Below are positions 1-8,999 of a stretch of DNA of 58,607 nucleotides, one piece after another. The position numbers and the translations under genes were made by a program. Below the pieces are notes generated by a model. That model had not been told where the DNA came from. It ran no database searches and was given only the letters and a program-made list of their open reading frames with translations. Numbering within the stretch: position 1 is the first letter of the stretch; each line of letters begins with the position of its first letter. The stretch is taken from assembly GCF_023016065.1 (NCBI RefSeq), contig NZ_JALKAQ010000016.1, positions 1 through 58,607 on the forward strand. Direction: 5' to 3'. The DNA is from Marinobacter sp. S0848L. Lineage in GTDB: Bacteria > Pseudomonadota > Gammaproteobacteria > Pseudomonadales > Oleiphilaceae.

Positions 1-120
1 AACGTTCAGATGGTTGTTACTCTGATCGCTCCGATCGCCATGGAAGATGGTCTGCGCTTCGCGATTCGTGAAGGCGGCCGTACCGTTGGCGCCGGTGTTG
101 TTGCCAAGATCATCGAGTAA
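1..120 (+). CDS. tuf: Elongation factor Tu, C-terminal end (partial)
   Basis: The first 39 codons in frame 1 end in TAA and encode the last part of EF-Tu domain III, including [19 protein letters not shown] and the usual C-terminus VVAKIIE. EF-Tu carries aminoacyl-tRNA to the ribosome as a GTP complex. The GTPase domain lies outside the window. The position directly before the S10 operon is the standard place for a tuf gene in gammaproteobacteria, and a terminator follows 18 bases after the stop codon. Confidence 0.97.
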   Translation, partial: NVQMVVTLIAPIAMEDGLRFAIREGGRTVGAGVVAKIIE

Positions 121-138
121 TACGCTCGGTTGATCAGG

Positions 139-171
139 AAAAAGGGGCTGAAAATTATCAGCCCCTTTTTC
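139..171 (+). terminator. Rho-independent terminator after tuf
   Basis: The stem AAAAAGGGGCTGA pairs with TCAGCCCCTTTTT around a six-base loop and runs into a T-rich tail. It ends the tuf transcript and separates it from the S10 promoter. Confidence 0.92.
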
Positions 172-192
172 TGTTTAGGTCGCAAAGCTACT

Positions 193-232
193 CCCAACCG
201 TGTCAATTGCTTCGGCAGTTGACACGGTTGGG
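193..232. other. 18-bp hairpin with UUCG tetraloop over the S10 promoter
   Basis: Bases 193-210 pair with 215-232 (17 Watson-Crick pairs and one T-G pair) around TTCG at 211-214, closed by C-G, the very stable C(UUCG)G tetraloop class. No T-run follows at once, so it is not a standard terminator. The -35 box of the S10 promoter (219-224) is part of the right arm. It could act as a second barrier to tuf read-through or as a protein-binding dyad over the promoter; neither role can be shown from sequence. Confidence 0.85.
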
Positions 233-247
233 TATTATGCATACAAT
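219..247 (+). promoter_or_regulatory. Strong sigma70 promoter of the S10 operon
   Basis: A perfect -35 box TTGACA (219-224), a 17-bp spacer and a -10 box TACAAT (242-247) stand 62 bases before the rpsJ start. Transcription should start near 254, leaving a leader of about 55 bases. In E. coli the S10 leader is about 170 nt and holds the L4-dependent attenuator; there is no room for that here. Confidence 0.88.
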
Positions 248-308
248 GCGGCTCCTTTTTTTGAAGGTCGGCTAACTAGTAGCTGCTACGAGTGGAGTTT
301 GGTGCATC

Positions 309-620
309 ATGCAAAGCCAAAAAATTCGAATCCGGTTGAAGGCGTTTGATTATCGCCTTATCGACCAGTCCACGCAGGAGATCGTCGATACCGCTAAGCG
401 GACCGGCGCTCAAGTACGTGGTCCTATTCCTCTGCCGACGCGGAAGGAAAAGTACACGATACTGGTATCCCCGCACGTCAACAAAGACGCGCGTGATCAG
501 TATGAAATTCGTACGCACAAGCGTTTGCTCGACATTGTTGAGCCTACGGAAAAGACAGTGGATGCTCTGATGAAGTTGGACCTGGCAGCAGGTGTAGACG
601 TTCAGATCAGCCTCGGCTAA
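309..620 (+). CDS. rpsJ: 30S ribosomal protein S10
   Basis: The 103-residue product matches S10 along its whole length, which is the usual length. It starts [19 protein letters not shown] and contains the conserved [21 protein letters not shown]10 sits in the 30S head and also serves as NusE in antitermination. It is the first gene of the S10 operon, 62 bases after the -10 box, with GGAG upstream of the ATG. A hairpin overlaps its stop codon. Confidence 0.99.
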   Translation: MQSQKIRIRLKAFDYRLIDQSTQEIVDTAKRTGAQVRGPIPLPTRKEKYTILVSPHVNKDARDQYEIRTHKRLLDIVEPTEKTVDALMKLDLAAGVDVQISLG

Positions 621-636
621 TACCTTCCGGTATTAG
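617..636 (+). other. Hairpin overlapping the rpsJ stop codon
   Basis: CTAATACC (617-624) pairs perfectly with GGTATTAG (629-636) around a TTCC loop; the rpsJ TAA stop is in the left arm. It lies in an unusually long rpsJ-rplC gap (75 bases) and has no T-run. It may be an mRNA processing or stability element; that is inference. Confidence 0.6.
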
Positions 637-695
637 TGTGTGTAACTGTCATAGGCCATAGAGGGTGCGAGCCCCGTACACTTAAGAGGTGAAAC

Positions 696-1334
696 ATGGC
701 AATTGGTGTTGTCGGTCGTAAGGCCGGTATGACCCGTATTTTTACGGAAGATGGGCAGGCGCTGCCTGTTACAGTAATCGAGGTTGAGCCCAACCGGATT
801 ACTCAACTTAAAACTCTCGAAAACGACGGCTACCGCGCAGTTCAGGTAACCGTAGGTTCTCGTCGTTCCTCCCGTGTTACTAAAGCGGAAGCAGGTCACT
901 ACGCTAAAGCCGGTGTTGAAGCTGGTCGTGGTTCCTGGGAATTCCGTTTGGCAGATGGTGAAGGTGAAGAGCTGGCCGCTGGCGGCGAGCTGACAGTCTC
1001 TGTATTCGAAGACGGTCAAGTGGTTGATGCCACTGGTCGCTCCAAGGGTAAGGGCTTCCAGGGCGGTGTTAAGCGCTGGAACTTCTCCATGCAGGATGCT
1101 ACCCACGGTAACTCCCTTTCTCACCGGGCTCCGGGTTCCATTGGTCAGAACCAGACTCCGGGTAAGGTATTCAAGGGTAAAAAGATGGCCGGTCAGATGG
1201 GTAATGCGCAGGTTACCGTGCAAAACCTCAAGATTGTCCGTGTCGATGCCGAGCGCAACCTGCTGCTAGTAAGTGGTGCCGTACCCGGCGCAACTGGCGG
1301 CGATGTTGTCATCAAGCCTGCAGTCAAAGCCTGA
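696..1334 (+). CDS. rplC: 50S ribosomal protein L3
   Basis: The 212-residue product is L3, an early-assembling 50S protein whose loop reaches towards the peptidyl-transferase centre. It begins [16 protein letters not shown] and holds the conserved [20 protein letters not shown] loop, whose glutamine is the site methylated by PrmB in E. coli. The ATG is preceded by a clear GAGGTG ribosome-binding site. It is second in the S10 operon, 11 bases before rplD. Confidence 0.99.
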   Translation: MAIGVVGRKAGMTRIFTEDGQALPVTVIEVEPNRITQLKTLENDGYRAVQVTVGSRRSSRVTKAEAGHYAKAGVEAGRGSWEFRLADGEGEELAAGGELTVSVFEDGQVVDATGRSKGKGFQGGVKRWNFSMQDATHGNSLSHRAPGSIGQNQTPGKVFKGKKMAGQMGNAQVTVQNLKIVRVDAERNLLLVSGAVPGATGGDVVIKPAVKA

Positions 1335-1345
1335 GGAGCGGTTCG

Positions 1346-1951
1346 ATGGAATTGACAATTACTGGTAGCGGCAAGGGAATCTCTGTTTCCGATGCTGCGT
1401 TTGCCAAAGATTTTAACGAGGCTCTGGTTCACCAGGTGGTTACTGCGTACATGGCAGCTGGCCGTCAGGGCACCAAAGCTCAGAAGACACGTTCTGAAGT
1501 CAGAGGTGGTGGTAAGAAGCCTTGGCGTCAAAAGGGTACTGGCCGTGCGCGTGCCGGCACCATTCGAAGCCCGATCTGGCGTTCAGGTGGCGTAACATTT
1601 GCTGCCAAGCCTCGCGACTTTGAACAGAAAGTTAACCGTAAGATGTACCGTGCGGCCATGTGCTCGATCCTTTCCGAGCTGGTTCGTCAGGAACGTCTGG
1701 TAGTGGTTGACGAGATCAGCGTCGATACTCCTAAAACCAAGGTGTTCACAGCGAAGCTCGCAGAGCTGGGTGTTTCCAATGCCCTGATTCTGTCCGAGAC
1801 CGTTGAGCAGAACCTGCACCTTGCTTCTCGCAATATCCCTCACGTGGACGTTCGCGACGTTGCAGGTCTGGACCCTGTTAGCCTGGTTGCCTACGAGAAA
1901 GTCGTGGTCACTGTTCCCGCTCTGAAGAAGATCGAGGAGATGCTGGGATGA
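1346..1951 (+). CDS. rplD: 50S ribosomal protein L4
   Basis: The 201-residue product is L4 (E. coli also 201). The long loop that lines the peptide exit tunnel is visible around residues 42-80, including [18 protein letters not shown]. In E. coli free L4 represses the S10 operon through its leader, but the leader here is too short for the known structure. The stop overlaps the rplW start by four bases (ATGA), suggesting coupled translation. Confidence 0.99.
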   Translation: MELTITGSGKGISVSDAAFAKDFNEALVHQVVTAYMAAGRQGTKAQKTRSEVRGGGKKPWRQKGTGRARAGTIRSPIWRSGGVTFAAKPRDFEQKVNRKMYRAAMCSILSELVRQERLVVVDEISVDTPKTKVFTAKLAELGVSNALILSETVEQNLHLASRNIPHVDVRDVAGLDPVSLVAYEKVVVTVPALKKIEEMLG

Positions 1952-2241
1952 ATCAGGAACGTATTTACAAGGTCCTGCTTGGACCACTCGTGTCGGAGAA
2001 AGCTTCTCGCGTAGCGGAACACGGTCAGGTAGTTTTTCGTGTTGCCCCTGATGCGACCAAGCCCGAGATCAAAAAAGCCGTTGAGCAACTGTTCAACGTC
2101 ACCGTAGAAGGTGTTCAGGTTCTGAACCGTAAGGGTAAGCTTAAGCGCACTATCCGCGGGTTCGGCAAGCGTAATGACATTCGTAAGGCTTACGTTAAGC
2201 TGGCAGAAGGTCAGGACATCGATTTTCTGGATGTGGAATAA
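1948..2241 (+). CDS. rplW: 50S ribosomal protein L23
   Basis: The 97-residue product matches L23, which sits at the polypeptide exit and docks trigger factor and SRP. Landmarks are the N-terminal [14 protein letters not shown] and the central [15 protein letters not shown]. It overlaps the end of rplD by four bases and is followed after 17 bases by rplB. Confidence 0.98.
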   Translation: MNQERIYKVLLGPLVSEKASRVAEHGQVVFRVAPDATKPEIKKAVEQLFNVTVEGVQVLNRKGKLKRTIRGFGKRNDIRKAYVKLAEGQDIDFLDVE

Positions 2242-2258
2242 GGTAAAGGGGTCGTAAT

Positions 2259-3086
2259 ATGCCGATCGTCAAGACCAAACCAACATCTGCCGGACGCCGT
2301 CACGTTGTAAAGCTTTACAACCCGGATTTGCACAAAGGGCGCCCATACCAGTCGTTGGTAGAAGCACAGAGTAGGACTGGTGGCCGTAATAACAATGGCC
2401 GTATTACCAGTCGTCACATTGGTGGTGGTCACAAGCAGCACTACCGTGTAATCGATTTTAAGCGGACTAAAGATGGTATCCCGGCGGTCATTGAGCGCCT
2501 GGAATACGATCCTAACCGTTCAGCGCACATTGCGTTGGTCAAGTATGCCGATGGCGAGCGTCGTTACATTGTTGCGCCCAAAGGCATGAAGGCTGGCGAT
2601 CCTGTGCGCTCCGGCGTCGACGCGCCGATTAAGGTGGGTTCCACTTTGCCGCTCCGGAATATCCCGGTTGGTTCAGTGATTCACTGCGTCGAACTCAAGC
2701 CTGGCAAAGGTGCTCAGCTGGCTCGCTCTGCGGGCGCATCCGTACAGCTGGTTGCAAGGGAAGGGGCTTACGCCACTATCCGCCTGCGTTCAGGTGAAAT
2801 GCGTAAGGTGCTTGTAGATTGTCGCGCTACGTTGGGTGAAGTATCCAACAGTGAGCACAGTCTGAAGCAGCTTGGTAAAGCGGGTGCATCACGTTGGCGC
2901 GGTAAACGTCCAACAGTACGTGGTGTTGCTATGAACCCAGTTGACCACCCGCATGGTGGTGGTGAAGGGCGTACCTCTGGTGGACGTCACCCGGTTACTC
3001 CGTGGGGTGTTCCGACCAAAGGGCATAAGACTCGTAAGAACAAACGTACTGATAAGATGATAGTACGTCGTCGTTCGGCCAAGTAA
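2259..3086 (+). CDS. rplB: 50S ribosomal protein L2
   Basis: The 275-residue product is L2, needed for subunit joining and peptidyl transfer. It shows the N-terminal OB-fold region (residues 30-120), an SH3-like middle and the C-terminal [14 protein letters not shown], which holds the conserved histidine equivalent to His229 of E. coli. Length is normal. It is fifth in the S10 operon, 24 bases before rpsS. Confidence 0.99.
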   Translation: MPIVKTKPTSAGRRHVVKLYNPDLHKGRPYQSLVEAQSRTGGRNNNGRITSRHIGGGHKQHYRVIDFKRTKDGIPAVIERLEYDPNRSAHIALVKYADGERRYIVAPKGMKAGDPVRSGVDAPIKVGSTLPLRNIPVGSVIHCVELKPGKGAQLARSAGASVQLVAREGAYATIRLRSGEMRKVLVDCRATLGEVSNSEHSLKQLGKAGASRWRGKRPTVRGVAMNPVDHPHGGGEGRTSGGRHPVTPWGVPTKGHKTRKNKRTDKMIVRRRSAK

Positions 3087-3109
3087 ACGACTACATAGAG
3101 GTAATTGCT

Positions 3110-3385
3110 GTGCCACGTTCTTTAAAGAAAGGTCCTTTTATAGACCTGCATCTGTTGAAGAAGGTCGAGGCAGCTCTGGAAAAAAGCGACAAGCGTCCAA
3201 TTAAAACCTGGTCCCGCCGGTCGACAATTTTCCCAGAGATGGTAGGCCTGACCATTGCAGTCCACAACGGCAAGCAGCACGTGCCGGTTTATGTCACTGA
3301 AGATATGGTAGGACATAAGCTGGGTGAGTTCGCGGCAACGCGTACTTATCGTGGTCATGCGGCCGACAAGAAAGCTAAACGCTGA
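3110..3385 (+). CDS. rpsS: 30S ribosomal protein S19
   Basis: The 91-residue product is S19 of the 30S head, starting [16 protein letters not shown] and ending in the lysine-rich HAADKKAKR. It starts with GTG at 3110, preceded by AGAGGTAA; no ATG fits the conserved N-terminus. It lies 17 bases before rplV. Confidence 0.98.
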   Translation: MPRSLKKGPFIDLHLLKKVEAALEKSDKRPIKTWSRRSTIFPEMVGLTIAVHNGKQHVPVYVTEDMVGHKLGEFAATRTYRGHAADKKAKR

Positions 3386-3401
3386 TCCTGAGGTAATAGA
3401 A

Positions 3402-3734
3402 ATGGAAGTAGCAGCCAAGTATAAGGGCGCTCGCCTCTCAGCTCAGAAAGCGCGTCTTGTCGCTGACCAAGTACGCGGCAAGGCTGTTGAGGACGCCCTG
3501 AACATTTTGACTTTCAGCCCGAAGAAGGCGGCTGGCGTGATCAAGAAAGCTCTTGAGTCTGCCATCGCTAACGCTGAGCACAACGAAGGTCTAGACGTTG
3601 ATGATCTGCGGGTCTCCACTGTTATGGTGGATGAAGGCCCAACGCTCAAGCGAATCAAAGCTCGAGCCAAGGGGCGCGCTGACCGTATTATGAAGCGCAC
3701 CTGTCATATCACCGTCAAGGTCGCCGACAAGTAG
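3402..3734 (+). CDS. rplV: 50S ribosomal protein L22
   Basis: The 110-residue product is L22, whose beta-hairpin lines the exit tunnel. The reading frame is open further upstream inside rpsS, but the ATG at 3402 gives the standard N-terminus [20 protein letters not shown] and the usual length (110 in E. coli), with a GAGGTAA site before it. The hairpin region ([18 protein letters not shown]) is near residues 83-100. Confidence 0.98.
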   Translation: MEVAAKYKGARLSAQKARLVADQVRGKAVEDALNILTFSPKKAAGVIKKALESAIANAEHNEGLDVDDLRVSTVMVDEGPTLKRIKARAKGRADRIMKRTCHITVKVADK

Positions 3735-3745
3735 GAGATGCTCAG

Positions 3746-4429
3746 ATGGGTCATAAAGTAAATCCGACCGGCATACGCCTGGGTGTGATTAAAGAACACA
3801 ACTCAGTTTGGTACGCCGACAAAAAGGACTACGCGAAAAACCTGTTGAATGACATTCAGGTTCGCGAGTTCCTCGACAAGCGTCTGGTTAAGGCGTCTGT
3901 CAGCAAGATCGTGATCGAGCGCCCTGCTCAGAACGCCCGGATCACGATCCATACCGCCCGTCCCGGTATTGTTATCGGTAAGAAGGGTGAAGATGTTGAC
4001 CGTCTGCGTCGTGAAGTTAGCGACATGATGGGTGTGCCCGTGCACATCAACATCGAAGAAGTCCGCAAGCCGGACCTGGATGCCCGCCTGGTAGCGCAAA
4101 ACGTTGCCGGTCAGCTTGAGCGTCGTGTGATGTTCCGTCGCGCTATGAAGCGTGCGGTACAGAACGCAATGCGTCAGGGTGCCAAGGGTATCAAGATTCA
4201 GGTTGGTGGTCGTCTTGGGGGTGCTGAAATCGCACGTTCCGAGTGGTATCGCGAAGGTCGTGTTCCTCTGCACACACTGCGTGCAGATATTGATTACGCA
4301 ACCTATGAAGCGCACACCACTTACGGCGTTATCGGCGTGAAGGTATGGATCTTCAAAGGTGAGATTCTTGGTGGTATGGAACAGGTCCGTGCTGACAAGA
4401 AAGCCTCTGGGAAGAAAGGTTCTAAGTAA
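3746..4429 (+). CDS. rpsC: 30S ribosomal protein S3
   Basis: The 227-residue product is S3, which lines the mRNA entry channel and has helicase-related basic residues. It starts [18 protein letters not shown] and contains the type II KH motif [18 protein letters not shown] near residues 75-93. Length is near E. coli's 233, with a lysine-rich tail. It sits 12 bases before rplP. Confidence 0.99.
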   Translation: MGHKVNPTGIRLGVIKEHNSVWYADKKDYAKNLLNDIQVREFLDKRLVKASVSKIVIERPAQNARITIHTARPGIVIGKKGEDVDRLRREVSDMMGVPVHINIEEVRKPDLDARLVAQNVAGQLERRVMFRRAMKRAVQNAMRQGAKGIKIQVGGRLGGAEIARSEWYREGRVPLHTLRADIDYATYEAHTTYGVIGVKVWIFKGEILGGMEQVRADKKASGKKGSK

Positions 4430-4441
4430 AGGGGCACTCAT

Positions 4442-4855
4442 ATGCTGCAACCAAAACGCACCAAATTTCGCAAGGTAATGAAAGGCCGTAACACCGGTCT
4501 TGCTCAGCGAGCTACTAAGGTGAGCTTCGGTGAATACGGATTGAAAGCGACAACCCGTGGACGTATAACTGCGCGTCAGATTGAGGCAGCGCGTCGTACC
4601 ATGACTCGTAAGATCAAGAGGGGCGGTAAGATCTGGATTCGGGTATTCCCGGATAAGCCGATCACCGGTAAACCACTTGAAGTTCGAATGGGTAAAGGTA
4701 AGGGTTCTGTCGAGTATTGGGTGGCTGAAATTCAGCCAGGCCGCATGCTCTACGAAATGGAAGGTGTATCCGAGGATTTGGCTCGGGAAGCCTTCACATT
4801 GGCAGCGGCCAAACTGCCTGTACAGACCACCTTTGTAACGAGGACGGTGATGTGA
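4442..4855 (+). CDS. rplP: 50S ribosomal protein L16
   Basis: The 137-residue product is L16, which helps position the A-site tRNA. It starts [17 protein letters not shown] and has the typical [15 protein letters not shown] segment. Its stop codon overlaps the ATG of rpmC by one base, so the two are likely translationally coupled. Confidence 0.99.
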   Translation: MLQPKRTKFRKVMKGRNTGLAQRATKVSFGEYGLKATTRGRITARQIEAARRTMTRKIKRGGKIWIRVFPDKPITGKPLEVRMGKGKGSVEYWVAEIQPGRMLYEMEGVSEDLAREAFTLAAAKLPVQTTFVTRTVM

Positions 4856-5046
4856 TGAAAGCAACAGAGCTGCGTGAAAAGTCCGTTGAGGAGCTGAACA
4901 GCGAGCTGATCAACCTCCTGAAGGAGCAGTTCAACCTGCGTATGCGTAAAGCAACAGGTCAGCTGAATCAGTCTCATCTCCTCGGCAACGTGAAACGCGA
5001 CATTGCGCGCGTTAAAACGGTAATGAATGAAAAGGCAGGACAGTGA
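4855..5046 (+). CDS. rpmC: 50S ribosomal protein L29
   Basis: The 63-residue product is L29, a helical hairpin near the exit tunnel next to L23. The ATG at 4855 gives the usual [10 protein letters not shown] start and E. coli's length; a GTG one codon upstream is less likely. Landmarks are [17 protein letters not shown] and the internal DIARVKTV. Confidence 0.98.
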   Translation: MKATELREKSVEELNSELINLLKEQFNLRMRKATGQLNQSHLLGNVKRDIARVKTVMNEKAGQ

Positions 5047-5047
5047 C

Positions 5048-5314
5048 ATGACCGAAGCTACCCAAACTGCCAGAACTCTGAGCGGGAAGGTCGTGAGCAA
5101 CAAGATGGACAAGTCCATCGTGGTCCTGGTTGAGCGTCAGGTGAAGCACCCTCTGTACGGTAAGTACATGAAGCGTTCAACCAAGATCCATGCGCACGAT
5201 GAAAGCAATCAGTGCAACATCGGCGACACCGTAACCATCGAGGAAACCCGTCCGGTCTCCAAGACTAAGAGCTGGGCTCTGGTTGAGGTCACCGAACGCG
5301 CTTCCAAGGTGTAA
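5048..5314 (+). CDS. rpsQ: 30S ribosomal protein S17
   Basis: The 88-residue product is S17, an OB-fold primary 16S rRNA binder. The frame is open upstream into rpmC, but the ATG at 5048, one base after the rpmC stop, gives the normal N-terminus [20 protein letters not shown]. It contains [20 protein letters not shown]. It is the last gene of the S10 block; no separate promoter is seen before rplN. Confidence 0.98.
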   Translation: MTEATQTARTLSGKVVSNKMDKSIVVLVERQVKHPLYGKYMKRSTKIHAHDESNQCNIGDTVTIEETRPVSKTKSWALVEVTERASKV

Positions 5315-5332
5315 TTCGCCCGGAGAACAACC

Positions 5333-5701
5333 ATGATTCAGACTCAAACAATGCTTGAAGTCGCGGATAACAGCGGTGCACGTCAAGTTATGTGTATCAA
5401 GGTCCTGGGCGGATCTCACCGGCGTTATGCCAGCGTTGGGGATATCATCAAGGTAACCGTTAAGGAAGCCATCCCACGCGGCAAGGTGAAGAAAGGCCAG
5501 GTCCTTAAGGCTGTTGTAGTACGTACCCGTAAGGGTGTGCGTCGTCCAGACGGTTCTTTGATCCGTTTTGACGGTAACGCGGCGGTACTTCTGAACACTC
5601 AGGATGCGCCCATTGGTACCCGTATCTTCGGACCGGTTACTCGTGAGCTGCGGAACGAAAAGTTCATGAAGATTATCTCACTGGCACCCGAAGTACTTTA
5701 A
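5333..5701 (+). CDS. rplN: 50S ribosomal protein L14
   Basis: The 122-residue product is L14, which contacts the 30S subunit and the silencing factor RsfS. Length is typical (123 in E. coli). It begins [20 protein letters not shown]. In E. coli rplN opens the spc operon; here only 18 bases separate it from rpsQ and no promoter is visible, so S10 and spc genes may be one transcript. Confidence 0.99.
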   Translation: MIQTQTMLEVADNSGARQVMCIKVLGGSHRRYASVGDIIKVTVKEAIPRGKVKKGQVLKAVVVRTRKGVRRPDGSLIRFDGNAAVLLNTQDAPIGTRIFGPVTRELRNEKFMKIISLAPEVL

Positions 5702-5718
5702 AGGACCAGAGGCCGGTT

Positions 5719-6039
5719 ATGAAAAAGATTAAACGAGATGACGAAGTAATCGTCACCGCGGGGAAAGACAAAGAGAAACGTGGTAAAGTTCTGAAGGTTC
5801 AGGACGATGGTCGCGTGATTGTTTCTGGTATCAACATGATCAAGAAGCACACAAAGCCTAACCCGATGCTCGGCACCCCAGGTGGTATCGTCGAAAAAGA
5901 AGCGCCTATCCAGGCTTCCAACGTGGCTATTTTTAATCCGCAGACCGGCAAAGCCGATCGTGTTGGCTTCCAGATCAAGGAAGACGGCACTAAAGTGCGG
6001 ATCTTCAAGTCCACGAAAGAACCTGTCGATAACCAGTAA
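5719..6039 (+). CDS. rplX: 50S ribosomal protein L24
   Basis: The 106-residue product is L24, an assembly initiator of the 50S subunit. An N-terminal KOW motif is visible ([20 protein letters not shown], residues 4-23), followed by the conserved [20 protein letters not shown] region. It is 15 bases before the chosen rplE start. Confidence 0.98.
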   Translation: MKKIKRDDEVIVTAGKDKEKRGKVLKVQDDGRVIVSGINMIKKHTKPNPMLGTPGGIVEKEAPIQASNVAIFNPQTGKADRVGFQIKEDGTKVRIFKSTKEPVDNQ

Positions 6040-6054
6040 GCGGTGGTGGTTACG

Positions 6055-6594
6055 ATGCTTAACATGAAAGAGCAGTATTCAAAGGAAGTGGTACCCGCCC
6101 TGCAGAAAGAGTTCGGCTACAAGAACGTTATGCAGGTTCCGCGTATCGAAAAAATCACCCTGAACATGGGTGTCGGTGAAGCTGTTGGTGACAAGAAGCT
6201 GATCGAAAATGCCGTCGCAGATCTTGAGCGTCTGGCGGGTCAGAAAGTTGTTGTGACCAAGGCGAGAAAATCCGTAGCGGGCTTTAAAATCCGTGAAGGT
6301 TGGCCGATTGGTTGTAAAGTGACCCTGCGCGGTGAGCGCATGTGGGATTTCTTTGATCGCCTGGTTCACATTGCGGTACCCCGCATTCGTGATTTCCGTG
6401 GCCTCAACCCGAAATCCTTCGACGGTCGCGGTAACTACAGCATGGGTGTGCGTGAGCAGATCATCTTTCCTGAGATCGAGTACGACAAAGTCGACAAGGT
6501 CCGCGGGTTGGATATCACCATCACTACCTCTGCCGGTACCGACGACGAAGGTCGCGAACTGTTGAAAGCCTTCGGCTTTCCGTTCAAGAAATAA
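6055..6594 (+). CDS. rplE: 50S ribosomal protein L5
   Basis: The 179-residue product is L5, part of the central protuberance that binds 5S rRNA and contacts P-site tRNA. The frame opens at 6043, but the ATG at 6055 gives E. coli's length of 179. Landmarks are [17 protein letters not shown] and the C-terminal GREFLKAF-like [14 protein letters not shown]. Confidence 0.98.
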   Translation: MLNMKEQYSKEVVPALQKEFGYKNVMQVPRIEKITLNMGVGEAVGDKKLIENAVADLERLAGQKVVVTKARKSVAGFKIREGWPIGCKVTLRGERMWDFFDRLVHIAVPRIRDFRGLNPKSFDGRGNYSMGVREQIIFPEIEYDKVDKVRGLDITITTSAGTDDEGRELLKAFGFPFKK

Positions 6595-6605
6595 GGAACG
6601 AGACT

Positions 6606-6911
6606 ATGGCTAAGGTTTCAATGAAAAACCGTGAGCTGAAGCGTGAGCAGACTGTGGCTAAGTACGCAGCCAAGCGCGCTGAACTCAAGGCGATTATCAA
6701 AAACCCTAATACCAGCGACGAAGATCGTTGGGACGCGCAGATGAAGCTGCAGCAGCAGCCTCGCAATGCGAGCCCTTCACGTCTTCGGAATCGTTGCCAG
6801 GTGACTGGTCGTCCTCACGGCGTTCTGCGCAAGTTCGAACTTTCACGGATTAAGCTCCGTGAATACGGCATGCGCGGTGACGTTCCAGGGCTGACTAAGG
6901 CAAGCTGGTAA
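6606..6911 (+). CDS. rpsN: 30S ribosomal protein S14 (zinc-free long form)
   Basis: The 101-residue product is S14 of the 30S head. It is the long form without the two CxxC pairs (a single cysteine is present), unlike the short zinc-binding form. Landmarks are [21 protein letters not shown] near residues 62-80 and the GLTKASW end. An 88-base spacer with two hairpins follows before rpsH. Confidence 0.98.
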   Translation: MAKVSMKNRELKREQTVAKYAAKRAELKAIIKNPNTSDEDRWDAQMKLQQQPRNASPSRLRNRCQVTGRPHGVLRKFELSRIKLREYGMRGDVPGLTKASW

Positions 6912-6999
6912 GACAGGCATCCTGACTTCGGTCAGGAGCCCGTTGGTAAGCGGTGCGGCGCGCCGCTGCACAACTAAAAAGATCAGGAGACTCATTGTA
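6912..6999 (+). other. rpsN-rpsH spacer with two stem-loops
   Basis: This spacer is long for a packed ribosomal operon. TCCTGAC (6920-6926) pairs with GTCAGGA (6931-6937) around TTCG, a second C(UUCG)G tetraloop. A GC-rich element around 6953-6972 contains the 12-bp palindrome GCGGCGCGCCGC. The rpsH ribosome-binding site AGGAG follows at about 6984. A regulatory role in spc mRNA translation or processing is possible but unproven. Confidence 0.65.
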
Positions 7000-7392
7000 A
7001 TGAGTATGCAAGATACGCTTGCGGATATGTTCACGCGTATTCGTAACGCTCAGATGGCGCAGAAGGCCGATGTGGTCATGCCATCTTCCAAGATGAAAAT
7101 CTCCGTGGCCCAGGTCCTTAAGGATGAAGGTTACGTAGGAGAATTTTCCGTTTCAGCTGATGCGAAGCCCCAGCTAACGATCAATCTGAAATATTTCGGT
7201 GGCAAGCCGGTTATTGAAGAGATCAAGCGGGTTAGCCGTCCGAGTCTGCGCCAGTATAAGGGCGCTGGGGAGCTGCCGAAGGTATCCGGCGGTCTGGGAG
7301 TCGCGATTGTCTCAACGTCCAAAGGCGTTATGACAGACCGCGCCGCACGAGCTGCTGGCGTGGGTGGCGAAGTCATCTGCACCGTATTCTAG
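7000..7392 (+). CDS. rpsH: 30S ribosomal protein S8
   Basis: The 130-residue product is S8, a primary 16S rRNA binder and, in E. coli, the translational repressor of the spc operon. The frame is open from 6943, but the ATG at 7000 gives the conserved [19 protein letters not shown]. coli's exact length, and follows an AGGAG site at the right distance. The C-terminal [20 protein letters not shown] is typical. Confidence 0.98.
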   Translation: MSMQDTLADMFTRIRNAQMAQKADVVMPSSKMKISVAQVLKDEGYVGEFSVSADAKPQLTINLKYFGGKPVIEEIKRVSRPSLRQYKGAGELPKVSGGLGVAIVSTSKGVMTDRAARAAGVGGEVICTVF

Positions 7393-7401
7393 GAGAATCA
7401 C

Positions 7402-7935
7402 ATGTCCAGGGTTGCCAATAATCCTGTCGTGCTGCCTTCCGGTGTTGAGGTTAAGCTGAACGGACAGGAAATCAACGTAAAGGGCTCCAAAGGAGCGCTT
7501 GAATTTAACATTCACCAAGCGGTTGAAGTAACGCAGGAAGACGGTCGTCTTCGTTTCGCGGCCCGCGATGGTGCTAAAAAGTCCCGCGCTCTTGCTGGTA
7601 CTACTCGGGCGCTGGTTAACAATATGGTTAACGGCGTGTCTACAGGCTGGGAGCGCAAGCTTCAGCTGACAGGCGTAGGTTACCGTGCTCAGGCGCAAGG
7701 CAAGAAGCTCAATCTGACGCTGGGTTTTTCTCACCCGGTAGAGTATGAGCTGCCCGAGGGTGTTACCGCTGAAACTCCGTCTAACACGGAAATTGTAATT
7801 CGCGGTATCGACAAGCAACAGGTTGGCCAGGTCGCTGCAGACATTCGTGCGTTCCGTCCGCCCGAGCCTTATAAGGGTAAGGGTGTTCGTTATGCGGATG
7901 AGCAGGTCAGACGCAAAGAAGCCAAGAAGAAATAA
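7402..7935 (+). CDS. rplF: 50S ribosomal protein L6
   Basis: The 177-residue product is L6 (177 in E. coli), which sits near the sarcin-ricin loop and factor-binding site. Two repeated domains are visible: VELKLNG-like residues 14-80 and the conserved [20 protein letters not shown] from about 93, ending [20 protein letters not shown]. It is nine bases after rpsH. Confidence 0.99.
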   Translation: MSRVANNPVVLPSGVEVKLNGQEINVKGSKGALEFNIHQAVEVTQEDGRLRFAARDGAKKSRALAGTTRALVNNMVNGVSTGWERKLQLTGVGYRAQAQGKKLNLTLGFSHPVEYELPEGVTAETPSNTEIVIRGIDKQQVGQVAADIRAFRPPEPYKGKGVRYADEQVRRKEAKKK

Positions 7936-7944
7936 GGCGGGACT

Positions 7945-8292
7945 ATGAGCGCGAATAACGAAAGACTGCGTCGCGCACGTAAAGTGCGCATGAAGATTCG
8001 TGAGCTGGGTACTGACCGTCTGTGCGTTCACCGCACGCCGCGTCACATGTACGCCCAGGTTACTACAGCAGATGGCAGCAAAGTGCTGGCAACTGCCTCC
8101 ACGTTGGATAAGGAATTGCGCCAGGGTGCAACCGGTAACGTGGACGCCGCTAAAAAAGTGGGTCAGCTGATCGCTGAACGTGCTAAAGCGGCAGGCATTG
8201 AGAAGGTCGCATTTGACCGCTCAGGTTACCGTTATCACGGTCGCATTCAGGCTTTGGCCGACGGTGCTCGTGAAGCTGGCTTGCAATTCTAA
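7945..8292 (+). CDS. rplR: 50S ribosomal protein L18
   Basis: The 115-residue product is L18, which binds 5S rRNA with L5. It has the basic N-terminal tail ([16 protein letters not shown]) and the conserved C-terminal [20 protein letters not shown]. Length is two residues below E. coli's. It is nine bases after rplF and 12 before rpsE. Confidence 0.98.
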   Translation: MSANNERLRRARKVRMKIRELGTDRLCVHRTPRHMYAQVTTADGSKVLATASTLDKELRQGATGNVDAAKKVGQLIAERAKAAGIEKVAFDRSGYRYHGRIQALADGAREAGLQF

Positions 8293-8304
8293 GAGGTGGA
8301 GAAG

Positions 8305-8805
8305 ATGAGCGTTAACGAACAGAAGGCGCCTGAGCTCCAGGAAAGGCTGGTTCAGGTCAATCGAGTCGCTAAGGTTGTAAAAGGCGGCCGTATCTTCGCC
8401 TTCACCGCACTGACCGTAGTGGGTGATGGTAAAGGACGCGTTGGTTTTGGTCGTGGTAAAGCCCGGGAAGTTCCGGTTGCGATCCAGAAGGCTATGGAAG
8501 CTGCGCGTAAGAACATGGTAGACGTCGCCCTAGACGGCAACACTCTGCAGTACCCGGTTCGTGCCCAGCACGGTGGGTCTAAAGTGTTCATGATGCCGGC
8601 CTCTGAAGGTACCGGTGTTATTGCTGGTGGTGCGATGCGTGCAGTGCTTGAAGTTGCGGGCGTTCAGAACGTTCTCTCCAAGTGCTACGGCTCTACCAAC
8701 CCGGTGAACGTTGTACGTTCAACCATTAAGGGTCTGCAGGCAATGAACGCGCCTGAAGATGTTGCAGCCAAGCGCGGTAAATCCGTCGAAGAAATCCTGG
8801 GTTGA
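8305..8805 (+). CDS. rpsE: 30S ribosomal protein S5
   Basis: The 166-residue product is S5, involved in decoding accuracy and mRNA unwinding at the entry tunnel. The ATG at 8305 is preferred over an in-frame GTG at 8296 because the AGAGGTGGAG ribosome-binding site covers the GTG and the length then matches E. coli (167). The dsRBD-like region ([19 protein letters not shown]) is at about residues 23-42. Confidence 0.98.
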   Translation: MSVNEQKAPELQERLVQVNRVAKVVKGGRIFAFTALTVVGDGKGRVGFGRGKAREVPVAIQKAMEAARKNMVDVALDGNTLQYPVRAQHGGSKVFMMPASEGTGVIAGGAMRAVLEVAGVQNVLSKCYGSTNPVNVVRSTIKGLQAMNAPEDVAAKRGKSVEEILG

Positions 8806-8809
8806 AGTC

Positions 8810-8998
8810 ATGGCGAACGCAAAAACGATCAAAGTAACTCTGACCCGCAGCCCGATCGGCTGCCAGCCTAAGCACAAGCTTTGTGTAAAAGGCTTGGGTC
8901 TTCGTAAAATCGGTCACACTGTTGAAGTTGAAGATACTCCTTCGATTCGCGGTATGATCAACCGGGTTAATTACCTGGTGCAGGTTGAGGAGAACTAA
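8810..8998 (+). CDS. rpmD: 50S ribosomal protein L30
   Basis: The 62-residue product is L30, a small non-essential 50S protein. The ATG at 8810, four bases after the rpsE stop, gives [19 protein letters not shown] and the normal length; the longer open frame reaching into rpsE is spurious. The core [20 protein letters not shown] is conserved. Confidence 0.98.
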   Translation: MANAKTIKVTLTRSPIGCQPKHKLCVKGLGLRKIGHTVEVEDTPSIRGMINRVNYLVQVEEN

Positions 8999-8999
8999 G

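Noticed and set aside
3803..4864. 353-codon open frame opposite rpsC and rplP
   Set aside because: It is a shadow of well-identified ribosomal protein genes, with no ribosome-binding site or protein similarity.
7312..8046. 244-codon open frame opposite rplF
   Set aside because: It lies wholly over known ribosomal genes on the other strand and has low-complexity shadow composition.
8296..8304. GTG start for rpsE
   Set aside because: The GTG lies in the ribosome-binding sequence AGAGGTGGAG; the ATG at 8305 gives the normal N-terminus.
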